Assembly (NCBI GenBank): GCA_963835295.1
Contig: CAWIEX010000014.1
Location: forward strand, 310,001 to 374,000
Source of the DNA: JAOPZW01 sp963835295
GTDB lineage: Bacteria; Actinomycetota; Thermoleophilia; Solirubrobacterales; Solirubrobacteraceae
Length of the DNA: 64,000 bases
Direction: 5' to 3'
Shown here: one piece after another, positions 18,112-26,180 of the stretch
Layout: every line of letters begins with the position of its first letter
Position numbering within the stretch: position 1 is the stretch's first letter
The notes under the pieces: model-generated
Databases searched by the model: none
What the model was told of the DNA's origin: nothing
Seen by the model: the letters and a program-made list of their open reading frames with translations, nothing else
Program-made: the position numbers and the translations under genes

Positions 18112-18825
18112 TCAGAACTCGCCGGCGTGGTCGACCTTGAAGTTGTAGAGCTCGCGCGCCGATCCGTAGCGGCGGAACTCGGCGGGGTCGACGTCGTCGA
18201 TCCCCGCCTGCTCGAGGAGCGCTCGGATCTCGGAGGCGTGCTCGTCGCGCACCTCCTTCTCGATGCAGTCCGCGCCCAGGCCGGCGACCGCGCCGCGCAC
18301 GTAGAGCCGCGCCTCGTAGATCGAGTCGCCCAGCGCGTCGCCGGCGTCCCCGCACACCAGCAGGCGGCCCTTCTGCGCCATGAAGGCGCTCATGTGCCCG
18401 ACGTCGCCGCGCACGACGATGTCGACGCCCTTCATCGAGATCCCGCAGCGCGAGGAGGCGTCGCCGCGGATGAGCAGCAGCCCGCCGCGGCCGGTCGCGC
18501 CGGCCGACTGGCTCGCGTTGCCCTCCACGACGACCGTGCCCGACATCATGTTCTCCGCGACGCCGACCCCGCAGTTGCCGTGCACGCGGACGACGGCCTG
18601 CTGGTTCATGCCGGCGCAGTAGTAGCCCACGTGGCCGGCGACGTCGACCTCGAAGGGCGCGTCCAGGCCGACGGCGATCGCGTGCCGTCCGCCCGGGTTG
18701 CTCACGCGCCAGCGCCGCGGCCCGTCGGGCTCGTCGGCCGCGGCGTGCAGCCGGGCGTTGAGCTCGCGCAGCGGCGTCTGCGCGAGGTCGATGACCTCGA
18801 CCGCAGGCTCGGTCTCGGTCGCCAT
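18112..18825 (-). CDS. GltB C-terminal (GXGXG beta-helix) subunit, set 1 (MgsB/GlxC type)
   Basis: A 237-residue protein made mainly of the repeated G-x-x-G beta-helix seen at the end of glutamate synthase ('VVRVHGNCGVGVAENMMSG', 'GDASSRCGISMKGVDIVVRG', 'LLVCGDAGDALGDSIYEA'). It has a short C-terminal tail ending 'ARELYNFKVDHAGEF'. In the complex it is structural, helping to join the amidotransferase and FMN subunits. Its ATG overlaps the stop of the preceding amidotransferase by one base (TGATG), and the next gene follows after one base, so translation is coupled across all three. Confidence 0.85.
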   Translation of the reverse strand: MATETEPAVEVIDLAQTPLRELNARLHAAADEPDGPRRWRVSNPGGRHAIAVGLDAPFEVDVAGHVGYYCAGMNQQAVVRVHGNCGVGVAENMMSGTVVVEGNASQSAGATGRGGLLLIRGDASSRCGISMKGVDIVVRGDVGHMSAFMAQKGRLLVCGDAGDALGDSIYEARLYVRGAVAGLGADCIEKEVRDEHASEIRALLEQAGIDDVDPAEFRRYGSARELYNFKVDHAGEF

Positions 18826-19730
18826 CAGACCAGCGCCCGCTCCCATACGTAGAGCGTCGCCGGCGCGGGCTCCCACACGGTCGCGTGCTCGGCCCCGGGC
18901 AGCACCGCGATCGCCCGGTACTCGGAGGCCATCGCCACCCAGTCGTCGGTCTCCGCCAGCACCGCGGGCTTGCAGGCGATGGGATCGCGCAGGACGGCGA
19001 AGCCGTCGGCCGTCCCGACCGCGAAGGTGAAGAAGCCGTCGAGGTCGCGCAGGCAGCCCTCGAGGGCCTCGCGCAGGTCCGCGCCCTCGCGCAGGCGCCA
19101 GGTCAGGTACCCCGCCGCCACCTCGGTGTCGTTGTCGGTCTGGAAAGTGACGCCCTCGCGCTGCAGCTCGCGGCGCAGGCGGTTGTGGTTCGACAGCGAC
19201 CCGTTGTGGACCAGGCAGAGGTCCAGGCCGGTGGAGAACGGGTGCGAGTGCTGCGTGGTGACGCGGCTCTCGGTGGCCATGCGCGTGTGGCCCAGCGCGT
19301 GGCTGCCCTGCACGTCCTCGAGCGCGAAGCGGCGCACGAAGTCCGAGGGCAGGCCCGCCTCCTTGAAGATCTCGATTGTCTCGCCCACGCTCATGATCCG
19401 CAGCTCGGGGTGGCGATCGCGCAGCCAGGCCTCCGCGCGCTCGGCGTCGGTGTCCACGACGAAGACCGCGTGGCTCGCGCGCACCTCGGGCTCGGGATCG
19501 CCGCCGAAGGCTCCCGCCAGGCCGTCGCGGACGCGGCCCCACTCGTAATGGGGATCGGGCGAGAAGAGCGACACCTTGCTCGAGCCCGCCGGCACCGGGT
19601 CGCGGTAGACGGCCACTCCCGCGCTGTCGGGGCCGCGGTCGTTGAGCTGCGAGAGCATGGCGCCGAGGTACTCGCCCAGGTGCTCGCTGACGATGGGCGA
19701 CTTGGCGAAGAGACCGGCGATTCCGCACAT
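18825..19730 (-). CDS. Class II glutamine amidotransferase subunit, set 1 (MgsA/GlxB type)
   Basis: A 301-residue N-terminal-nucleophile hydrolase. I place the start at 19730 so that the protein begins Met-Cys-Gly-Ile-Ala-Gly with the catalytic Cys at position 2; the frame runs 18 codons further upstream without reason. Other active-site parts are present: 'GHTRMATES' (Arg), 'VHNGSLSNH' (Asn-Gly oxyanion hole) and 'TDNDTEV' (Asp). Family members release ammonia, or in N-methylglutamate synthase possibly methylamine, from an amide and channel it to the FMN subunit. First gene of the A-B-C operon. Confidence 0.85.
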   Translation of the reverse strand: MCGIAGLFAKSPIVSEHLGEYLGAMLSQLNDRGPDSAGVAVYRDPVPAGSSKVSLFSPDPHYEWGRVRDGLAGAFGGDPEPEVRASHAVFVVDTDAERAEAWLRDRHPELRIMSVGETIEIFKEAGLPSDFVRRFALEDVQGSHALGHTRMATESRVTTQHSHPFSTGLDLCLVHNGSLSNHNRLRRELQREGVTFQTDNDTEVAAGYLTWRLREGADLREALEGCLRDLDGFFTFAVGTADGFAVLRDPIACKPAVLAETDDWVAMASEYRAIAVLPGAEHATVWEPAPATLYVWERALV

Positions 19731-19806
19731 GGCGGCGATTCTAGTGTCGCCTCCAACCACTGCCAGTGGGTCCCAGCCCCACAATTTCGGCCGATCCTAT
19801 GTGGTC

Positions 19807-21018
19807 TCAGTCCACTTCGAGCAAGCCCAGCCGTCGAGCCAGCCACGGAGCCGGGACGGCCTGCACTGCCAGCGTGACGAGGATCGCCAGGGCCACGACG
19901 CTGGCCAGCAGATCCACGTTGGGCACCGCCAGCGCGGCCAGCACGCCGACGAGCGCGGCGGGCACGACGCCGGTCTCGCGCGTCCAGCACACGAAGGCGA
20001 GCTCGGAGCGGCTCCAGCGGCTGCGCCGATCGGGCAGGCAGCAGACCGCGACGGCGATCGGCCGCGCCACGAGCAGCAGCACGGCCACCACGGCCAGGGC
20101 GGGAAGGATCTCGGCCCCCAGCGCGTGGAACGGGAGGTTGGCGCCGACCAGGACGAAGACGAAGATCGTCACGATGTCGGCGAGGCTGCGGGTCGTGACC
20201 ATGAGCTCGTGGCTGTGCTCGTCGTGCATCGAGAGCCCGAGCATCTTCATGTTGCCGACGATCAACCCGGCGAGGAAGGCGCCCAGGTACCCGCTGCCGC
20301 CCGCGAAGTCGAGCGAGACGTAGGACATCGCCAGGACGGCGAGCACGGCGATCGCGGAGGACTCGCGCCAGATCCCCGTGCGGCGGCTCGAGATGGCGGC
20401 GGAGAGCACGATGCCGGCCAGCACGCCGCCGGCGGTGCTGAGCGCGAGCTGTCCGACGAAGTCCCCGGCCGGCCCGGTCAGCGAGCTCTGACCGGAGACC
20501 AGCGCACCGGCGATGGCGAGCGCCAGCACCGCGCCCGTCGGGTCGTTGAAGGCCGATTCGGCCACCACCGTCTGGGCCACCTTCGCCCGCAGCCGCGAGC
20601 CGATGAACAGCGGGATGAGGATGGCCGGGTCGGTGGGGGAGAGCACCGCGCCGATGAGCAGGCCCTGCTCGAAGGGGAGACCGAAGACGAGGGAGGCCGC
20701 GGTGCCCGTGATGACCGCCGTCACGATGACGCCCAGCACGGCGAGCAGGCCGAGGCTCAGCCACACCTTGCGCAGGATCTCCAGCGACAGGTTCAGCCCG
20801 CCGTAGAAGAGGATCGTCGAGACCCCGAGGGTGAACACGAGCTGCGCGGCCAGCGAGTCCAGCGGGACGTCGATGACGTCGAGCGCAGAGGGGCCGAGCA
20901 GCGCCCCGAGCCCCAGGAGGAAGACGATCTCGGGGACGCGCAGCAGCGTGGACAACAGCCGGGCGAAGAGGCCGGCCACCAGCAGGAGGCTGAGGGTCAG
21001 GATGACGTCGCGCGTCAT
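19807..21018 (-). CDS. Cation/proton antiporter (CPA family)
   Basis: A 403-residue integral membrane protein with about 12 helices. The conserved core motifs of sodium-proton exchangers are visible: 'VLSPTDPAILIPLF' (unwound helix with the Thr-Asp-Pro) and 'VVAESAFNDPTGAVLALAI' (the Asn-Asp ion-binding pair). It would exchange Na+ or K+ for H+ and maintain pH or ion balance. There is no cytoplasmic TrkA domain. Its ATG overlaps the stop of the sensor-like gene upstream (ATGA, 21015-21018), so the two are co-translated. Confidence 0.85.
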   Translation of the reverse strand: MTRDVILTLSLLLVAGLFARLLSTLLRVPEIVFLLGLGALLGPSALDVIDVPLDSLAAQLVFTLGVSTILFYGGLNLSLEILRKVWLSLGLLAVLGVIVTAVITGTAASLVFGLPFEQGLLIGAVLSPTDPAILIPLFIGSRLRAKVAQTVVAESAFNDPTGAVLALAIAGALVSGQSSLTGPAGDFVGQLALSTAGGVLAGIVLSAAISSRRTGIWRESSAIAVLAVLAMSYVSLDFAGGSGYLGAFLAGLIVGNMKMLGLSMHDEHSHELMVTTRSLADIVTIFVFVLVGANLPFHALGAEILPALAVVAVLLLVARPIAVAVCCLPDRRSRWSRSELAFVCWTRETGVVPAALVGVLAALAVPNVDLLASVVALAILVTLAVQAVPAPWLARRLGLLEVD

Positions 21019-21662
21019 GGCTCACGGCTGGCCTGTTGCTCCAGCGCCAGTCGGGCGATGTCCAACGCCGTGAGCAGCAGCAGCACGATCAGCACCCCCG
21101 CGCCGAGGCCGACGACCACCAGGCTCTTCTTCGCATCGTTCAGGCGCCGATCGAAGCCGCGCTGGACCTCCGCGTTGCGGCGTGCCTCCTCGGCCGCCAG
21201 CTGGGCTGCCGCCGTCGCCATCGCCTCGAAGTTGCGGATCTCGGGGCCGAGGAAGATCTGCTTCACCCGACCTTGCTGGCCCGCGCGCAGCGCGCGGTAG
21301 GCGACCGCGTCGAGAGCTATGAACGCATTGAACGAGGTACGCAGCCGGGCGAGGATCGCGCGCTCGCGCGGCTCCGTGAGCCGTCGCTGCGCGTCGGCGA
21401 GCAATCGCCTGACGTTCTGCGCCGACTGCTCGAACCGGGGCCGGCTGGCGCCGTCGTCGTACCCGTAGGCCGTCTGCCAGCCGTTGACGTCGGTCACCGC
21501 GTACTTGATCTCCAGGGCGAGCGCCTGGCGCTGAGAGCGGGCCGAGACCTCGTCGAAGCGATCGCTCAGCGACTGGAACGCCGCGAAGGCCACCCCGATG
21601 GTGATGACGGGTCCCAGGACCGTCATGACGATGGCCGCGTAGAGCTTGGCGCGGATGGTCAC
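21015..21662 (-). CDS. Membrane sensor-like protein with a four-helix-bundle outer domain
   Basis: About 215 residues from a GTG at 21662: one N-terminal helix ('IVMTVLGPVITIGVAFAAF'), a ~150-residue helical extracytoplasmic domain rich in Arg/Ala/Gln, and a C-terminal helix ('VVVGLGAGVLIVLLLLTAL'). This resembles the input part of chemoreceptors and sensor kinases but stops with no HAMP or output domain. The frame could begin at 21785, but that would run through the opposite-strand gene at 21672. Coupled by overlap to the antiporter, so it may report on or modulate it. Confidence 0.55.
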   Translation of the reverse strand: MTIRAKLYAAIVMTVLGPVITIGVAFAAFQSLSDRFDEVSARSQRQALALEIKYAVTDVNGWQTAYGYDDGASRPRFEQSAQNVRRLLADAQRRLTEPRERAILARLRTSFNAFIALDAVAYRALRAGQQGRVKQIFLGPEIRNFEAMATAAAQLAAEEARRNAEVQRGFDRRLNDAKKSLVVVGLGAGVLIVLLLLTALDIARLALEQQASREP

Positions 21663-21671
21663 GCGGCGAGT

Positions 21672-21920
21672 ATGCTCGCGCCGGAGGTCGGCGTGCTGCT
21701 CTTCCTGCTCTTCCACACGGTCCCGGACATCCTTTGGCTGTGCCTTGTCGGCCTGGTCTACCTGGCCTGGATCGAGGTCCGCCACGAGCCCGACCTGCTC
21801 CCGCAGGCCAAGCTCTGGTGGTGCCTGCTGGTCTTCCTGACGAACGTGCCCGGCTACGTCGCGCTCAGGATCTGGGTGGTGCTCCGCCGCCGCCGGCGCG
21901 CCGAAGGCGCACGAGCTTGA
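21672..21920 (+). CDS. Small two-helix membrane protein
   Basis: An 82-residue protein with two hydrophobic helices ('VGVLLFLLFHTVPDILWLCLV', cited residues 5-24, and 'LWWCLLVFLTNVPGYVAL') and a very basic C-terminal end. It resembles small actinobacterial membrane proteins of unknown role. Its start lies only nine bases from the divergent sensor-like gene, and its 3' end overlaps the convergent PucR-type gene by 56 bases, so one of these boundaries may be wrong. Confidence 0.45.
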   Translation: MLAPEVGVLLFLLFHTVPDILWLCLVGLVYLAWIEVRHEPDLLPQAKLWWCLLVFLTNVPGYVALRIWVVLRRRRRAEGARA

Positions 21921-23556
21921 CCGCGAGCTCGAGCGACAGCAGGTCCTCGGTCGCGAGGTCGAGCTCGGTCAGCTTCTGGATGCGGTCCAGGCGCTGGCGC
22001 AGCGTGTTGGCGTGGATGAAGAGCTTGCGCGCCGTGGTCGTCCCGACGCGGCGGTCGGCGAGGTACTGCTCGAGCGTGCCGAGCAGCTGCGTCTCGCGGC
22101 GCTCGTCGTAGTCGAGCAGCCGCTCGACCGCCTCGCAGAGCCGGTCGTGCGGCGCGTCGTCGAGCGCCAGGTGCACCAGGTAGCGGTACGCCCCCAGCCC
22201 CTCGTAGGCCAGCGCGCCCCCGCCCGGGGTGAGCGCCCGCGCGATCGCGCCCGCGTCCTGGGCCTGGCGCAGGCTCTCGGGGGCGCGCTCGCCGCCGCAG
22301 CGCACCTCGCTCATGCCGATGGCGACGCCCTCGCTCGCCGCGAGCTCGCGCAGGGCTCCGACGTCGCCGGCCTGCGCGCCCGCCGGCAGCGGGAGCAGGC
22401 CCCGCAGCGCGTCGCGGCCGGGATCGACGAGCGCCCCGGCCTCGAGGGTGCGCAGCCGCGTCTCGACGCGCTCGGCGACCTCGGGCCACGGCCGCGGCTC
22501 CCCGCGGCTCGCCACCGGCCGCGCATGGATGAAGACGTGCGGACGGTCGAGGTCGCAGCCCGCGGCCCGGGCGCGGGCCTCGGCGATGTCCAGGGCGCCC
22601 ACGTCGAGCGCCTCGAACAGCGCCCGAACGAGGTTCTCGGCGGTCAGGCGCTCGATGTGCTCGGCGTTGCGCAGCGCCAGCGCGGCCTGGTTGGCGACCG
22701 CCTGCAGCAGCTCCTGGTGCTGGGCGGGGAAGGTGCGCACGCCCGAGCGCACGGCCACGAGCGCGCCGACCTCCTGGCGATCGTCGCGCAGCGGCGCCCG
22801 CGACTCAACGTGCGGGTCGGGGAGCGCGCCGGGCGGGTCGACGGCGACGAGCTCGAGCGGGCCGTCCTCGCCGTCGCGCAGCCATAGCTGAGAGGCGTCG
22901 CATCCCAGCAGCCGGCGCACGCCCGCGGTGACCACGCGATAGAGCTCCTCACGGCCGTCGACGGCGACGATGCTCTCGCTCAGCGCAGCGAGGTTGGTGA
23001 GGGCGTCGACGCGCAGACGCGTCTCCTCGTAGAGCCCCGCGTTCTCGATGGCCCCCGCCACCAGCGACGCCGTGTGGACGAGGAAGTTGAGCACGCCCTC
23101 GTCGAACTCGCGCGGGGCCACCGTGTGCAGGACGACGACGCCGAGCACCTCGCCGGAGCGTGCCGGCATGGGAACGGCGACCATCGACTGGAAGTGCTCC
23201 TCCTCGAGCTCGGGGACGTACTTCATCCGCGGGTCCGAGAGCGCATCCTCGCGAATGAACGCCGGCTCCCCGGTCCGCGCGACCCAGCCGGTCAGCCCCT
23301 CGTCGAGGGCGAACTCGACCTTGCCGACGACGTGCGCGTACACGCGCGACGCGGCGCGGATGCGCAGGCGGTCTCCGTCGCGCAGGTAGACGAAGCAGGC
23401 GTGACAGCCCGTGGCCTCGGTCACCAGCTCGACGATCCCGTCGAGCACCGTGGTGAGGTCGACCGACGAGCCGACCGCGCTGATGATCGCGTACAGCGTG
23501 TCGCTCTCGAGCCGTACGCGCTCGAGCTGGGCCGCGAGGTCGCTGCGGCGCGCCAC
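21865..23556 (-). CDS. GAF-GAF-PucR family transcriptional regulator
   Basis: A 563-residue regulator. Two GAF-type sensory domains span about residues 20-175 ('LDEGLTGWVARTGEPAFI') and 190-310. The C-terminal PucR helix-turn-helix is at about 500-545 ('RRVGTTTARKLFIHANTLRQ'), the usual DNA-binding element of PucR/CdaR activators. The gene is divergent from the amt operon with 150 bases between start codons, the classic layout for a local regulator; I infer that it controls amt. The inducing ligand is unknown. The 3' end overlaps a small convergent gene. Confidence 0.8.
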   Translation of the reverse strand: MARRSDLAAQLERVRLESDTLYAIISAVGSSVDLTTVLDGIVELVTEATGCHACFVYLRDGDRLRIRAASRVYAHVVGKVEFALDEGLTGWVARTGEPAFIREDALSDPRMKYVPELEEEHFQSMVAVPMPARSGEVLGVVVLHTVAPREFDEGVLNFLVHTASLVAGAIENAGLYEETRLRVDALTNLAALSESIVAVDGREELYRVVTAGVRRLLGCDASQLWLRDGEDGPLELVAVDPPGALPDPHVESRAPLRDDRQEVGALVAVRSGVRTFPAQHQELLQAVANQAALALRNAEHIERLTAENLVRALFEALDVGALDIAEARARAAGCDLDRPHVFIHARPVASRGEPRPWPEVAERVETRLRTLEAGALVDPGRDALRGLLPLPAGAQAGDVGALRELAASEGVAIGMSEVRCGGERAPESLRQAQDAGAIARALTPGGGALAYEGLGAYRYLVHLALDDAPHDRLCEAVERLLDYDERRETQLLGTLEQYLADRRVGTTTARKLFIHANTLRQRLDRIQKLTELDLATEDLLSLELAVKLVRLRRAGGGGAPPRS

Positions 23557-23706
23557 GAATCGATATTACCGCGCGTATATGTGCCCGCGGTACATGAGTT
23601 CGGCGAAATGGTGGCCCCACGGCACATTGCCCGGTGCGCGCGCCACTGGATAGAACTACCGCGACCCCGGGGTGGCGGGGCACCGGTGCTGTCGAGAGGG
23701 GACTGG

Positions 23707-25182
23707 ATGCTGTCGTTCATCTTCGCCCAGGTGAAGTCGCTCGACGAAGCGGCGCCCGCGCAGTCGCTGACGCAGGACTCCGCGGTCCTCGGCGAGCAGT
23801 TCTACTTCTTCACCGTCGTCCTGATGTGGCTGATCCACGCAGGCTTCATGTCCTACGAAGCCGGCGTGGCACGGCGCAAGAACGTCATGGCCACGGCGAT
23901 GAAGAACATCCTGACGATCGCCGTCGTCACGCCCACCTTCTACTACTTCGGATGGTGGGTCTACAACTGCAACCAGGCCGGCCTGCCGATCGGCCCCAAC
24001 TCCTCGGACTTCACCTCGGCCGCCTGCCAGGGCGGCATCCCGTGGAGCGATGCCTTCGGGCCGAACCTGACGAACAACATCAACCTGATCTTCTTCCTGG
24101 CCTTCCTGCTCTTCTCGTGGACGACCGCGTCCATCATGTCGGGCGCGATCATCGAGCGGGCGCGCATCTCGGCCTACCTGCTGCTGGCGGCTCTGCTGGG
24201 CTCGGTCGTGTGGATCCTCGACGCCGCCTGGGGGTGGAGCGCGGGCGGCTGGCTGACGATGCGCTTCGGGTTCCACGACTCCATCGCGTCGGCGGTGGTG
24301 CACGGCGTCGCGGGCGCGTTCACCCTCGGGGTCCTCTTCAACATGGGCCCGCGAATAGGCAAGTACACGAAGGAAGGGCTCACGCGGACGTTCAGGCCGC
24401 ACAACCTGCACATCACCGCTCTCGGCCTGATGCTGATCTTCACCGGGTTCTACGCCTTCTACGGCGCGTGCCTGGTCATCGCCTCGACCTCGTTCCCGGG
24501 CTGGGCGAACATCTACCTGAGCCCGACGACCCTGGGCTCGATCACCATGGTCATCACCATGGGCTTCGCGGGCGGGTTCACCGGCGGCTACTTCGCCAGT
24601 CGCGGCGATCCCTTCTGGACGATCTCCGGCGGCCTGGCCGGCGTGATCGGCGTCTCGGCGGGCGCAGACGTCTACGCCCCGACGCTCGCGTACCTGGTCT
24701 CGATGCTGACGGCCGCCATGGTCTTCTACATCGGCGGCTGGATCGAGACCAAGATGCGGGTCGACGATGCCGTCGGGGCGGTTGCCGTGCACGGCTGCGC
24801 CGGCTTCCTCGGGATCCTGTGGGTCGGCGTCTTCGCGGCCGGCTACCCGACGGGCATCAACAACGTCGAGAGCTCGATGGGCGGCCAGCTCATGGGACTG
24901 GCGACGTTCCTGCCCCTCGGCTTCCTGTCGGGGTGGGTGGCGTCCTTCATCCTCAAGAAGCTCAACCTCCTGCGCGTGCCGGTGGAGGTCGAGCTCGAAG
25001 GCCTGGACAAGGCCGAGTACGAGACCGACTTCTACCCCGAGCACGCCCGCGCGCCCGAGGAGATCGTCGAGCCCGACGGCACCCTCATCGCGGCCGAGAT
25101 GCTGTTGCCGCGCGAGCTGGCGGCGCTCAGCAACGGCCACCTACCCCCCGGCACCCGGGAGGGCGCGGGGGTGGGAGGCTAG
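23707..25182 (+). CDS. amt: Amt-family ammonium (or methylammonium) transporter
   Basis: A 491-residue, eleven-helix channel. Both pore histidines of the Amt twin-His pair are present in 'SAVVHGVAGAF' and 'GAVAVHGCAGFLG', and the early 'HAGFMSYEAGVARRKN' is the usual first-helix motif. The C-terminal tail is unusually long and acidic ('AEYETDFYPEHARAPEE'). The start at 23707 follows GAGAGGGGA. Amt proteins also carry methylammonium, and the operon continues through four tiny membrane genes to a glutamine-synthetase-like ligase. That makes import followed by immediate glutamylation of an amine an attractive reading. No GlnK/P-II gene is present, which is unusual for nitrogen-regulated amt operons. 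Confidence 0.9.
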   Translation: MLSFIFAQVKSLDEAAPAQSLTQDSAVLGEQFYFFTVVLMWLIHAGFMSYEAGVARRKNVMATAMKNILTIAVVTPTFYYFGWWVYNCNQAGLPIGPNSSDFTSAACQGGIPWSDAFGPNLTNNINLIFFLAFLLFSWTTASIMSGAIIERARISAYLLLAALLGSVVWILDAAWGWSAGGWLTMRFGFHDSIASAVVHGVAGAFTLGVLFNMGPRIGKYTKEGLTRTFRPHNLHITALGLMLIFTGFYAFYGACLVIASTSFPGWANIYLSPTTLGSITMVITMGFAGGFTGGYFASRGDPFWTISGGLAGVIGVSAGADVYAPTLAYLVSMLTAAMVFYIGGWIETKMRVDDAVGAVAVHGCAGFLGILWVGVFAAGYPTGINNVESSMGGQLMGLATFLPLGFLSGWVASFILKKLNLLRVPVEVELEGLDKAEYETDFYPEHARAPEEIVEPDGTLIAAEMLLPRELAALSNGHLPPGTREGAGVGG

Positions 25183-25332
25183 ATGCTCACCTTCCTGACC
25201 AGCCTGGTGATCATGCTCACGCTCGTCTACGCGGGCGTGACCTGGGCCAAGCGCGAGGAGCGACGCCGCCTGGCCGCCTACGAATCCGACGCAATCGAGG
25301 AGGTGGTCGGTAGTGCCCGCGATCATCGATAG
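25183..25332 (+). CDS. Tiny single-helix membrane protein in the amt operon
   Basis: A 49-residue protein beginning one base after the amt stop codon: one hydrophobic helix ('LTSLVIMLTLVYAGVTW') then a charged tail ('KREERRRLAAYESDAIEEV'). Too short for most gene callers, but its position and the downstream overlap (the next gene starts inside its last codons) make it credible. It may be an accessory subunit of the transporter. Confidence 0.6.
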   Translation: MLTFLTSLVIMLTLVYAGVTWAKREERRRLAAYESDAIEEVVGSARDHR

Positions 25333-25648
25333 CGCGCCCGCCTGCATCACCCACGTCTCGGGGGCCAAGCCAGCCGACGACTCGGCCGACTTCATCATTC
25401 AGGCGGCCTACACGAAGTGTCAGGGCATCATGACCTTCGGCCCTGGCTCGACCTACGGCAAGGACGGCGTCGGAGCCCACGGGGCGTACATGGTCCTGAC
25501 CTGGCTCGGGATCGTCGTCATGGTCGTCGTCATCGTGGGCTGGATGCTGTACGAGGACCGGCGGCTCTGGGCCCACGTCGCGCGCATCCGGGCGCGCGAC
25601 GCCGGCGCCCCGCTGGCCGGACCCACCGACCCGCCCGTGATGCGCTAG
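25313..25648 (+). CDS. Small single-helix membrane protein in the amt operon
   Basis: A 111-residue protein from a GTG at 25313, preceded by a strong GAGGAGG at 25298-25304 inside the upstream tiny gene. About 55 residues with two Cys ('APACITHV', 'YTKCQGIMTFG') precede a single helix ('VLTWLGIVVMVVVIVGWML') and a basic tail, suggesting an outside-facing N-terminal domain. No family recognised. Confidence 0.65.
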   Translation: MPAIIDSAPACITHVSGAKPADDSADFIIQAAYTKCQGIMTFGPGSTYGKDGVGAHGAYMVLTWLGIVVMVVVIVGWMLYEDRRLWAHVARIRARDAGAPLAGPTDPPVMR

Positions 25649-25666
25649 CGAGAGGAAAGAGACCAC

Positions 25667-25828
25667 ATGGCAACCCAGCGCAGGCGGCAGATCGAGTTCC
25701 CGCCGCTGCAAACCCACGTGAAGACCTTCGAGGTCGCGATGATCGCCATCTCGATCCTCTGCATCGTCGTCGTCCTCGTCATCCTCCTCGCCACCAATAT
25801 TGGCAACGAGTTCCGTCCGACCGTCTAG
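25667..25828 (+). CDS. Tiny single-helix membrane protein in the amt operon
   Basis: A 53-residue protein with an excellent AGAGGAAAGAG ribosome binding site. A basic N-terminus ('ATQRRRQIEFPPLQTHVKTF') leads into one hydrophobic helix ('AMIAISILCIVVVLVILLA'). The lipoprotein gene downstream begins inside its 3' end. It is the third tiny membrane gene after amt. Confidence 0.65.
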   Translation: MATQRRRQIEFPPLQTHVKTFEVAMIAISILCIVVVLVILLATNIGNEFRPTV

Positions 25829-26180
25829 CGCGACCAGCCCCGCCGCCGGACGCCCGGCCTGGATCCGGCCGGTGGTCCTGGTGGTGGGCCTGTTCGCGCT
25901 GTGCCTGGTGGTCGCCGCCGGCTGCCAGCGTCGCCAGGTCCGGATCACCAAGGAGGCGGCGATCGTCACCGCGACGCGCCGCGCGAGCTTCCACCCCCAG
26001 CGCACGCAGGTGCGCCTGGTGCGCCAGGGCCTCAACGGGCGGCCGTTCTGGGCCGTCTCGCTCTCGATCCCGGCCCGCAACGGTGCGGGGTACGAGCGGG
26101 TGTCCGTCGCCCGGGTCGACGCCAACACCGGCAAGCTCGTGGCCTTCACCGACAACGCAAGCACGGAGGGGAGCCCATGA
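25800..26180 (+). CDS. Small lipoprotein, possibly PepSY-like, in the amt operon
   Basis: About 126 residues from a TTG at 25800. A lipoprotein signal ('VVLVVGLFALCLVVAAGC', lipobox A-A-G-Cys) precedes a ~75-residue domain ('ITKEAAIVTATRRASF', 'VSVARVDANTGKLVAFTDNA') whose last strand resembles PepSY domains. It overlaps the preceding gene at its start, and its stop overlaps the ATG of the ligase gene (ATGA, 26177-26180), so all genes from amt to the ligase are one operon. Function unknown. Confidence 0.6.
   Translation: MATSSVRPSSATSPAAGRPAWIRPVVLVVGLFALCLVVAAGCQRRQVRITKEAAIVTATRRASFHPQRTQVRLVRQGLNGRPFWAVSLSIPARNGAGYERVSVARVDANTGKLVAFTDNASTEGSP

Noticed and set aside
21015..21785. Longer start at 21785 for the sensor-like gene
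   Set aside because: The extra ~40 residues are highly charged with no fold and run antisense to a plausible small membrane gene; GTG 21662 starts right before the first helix.
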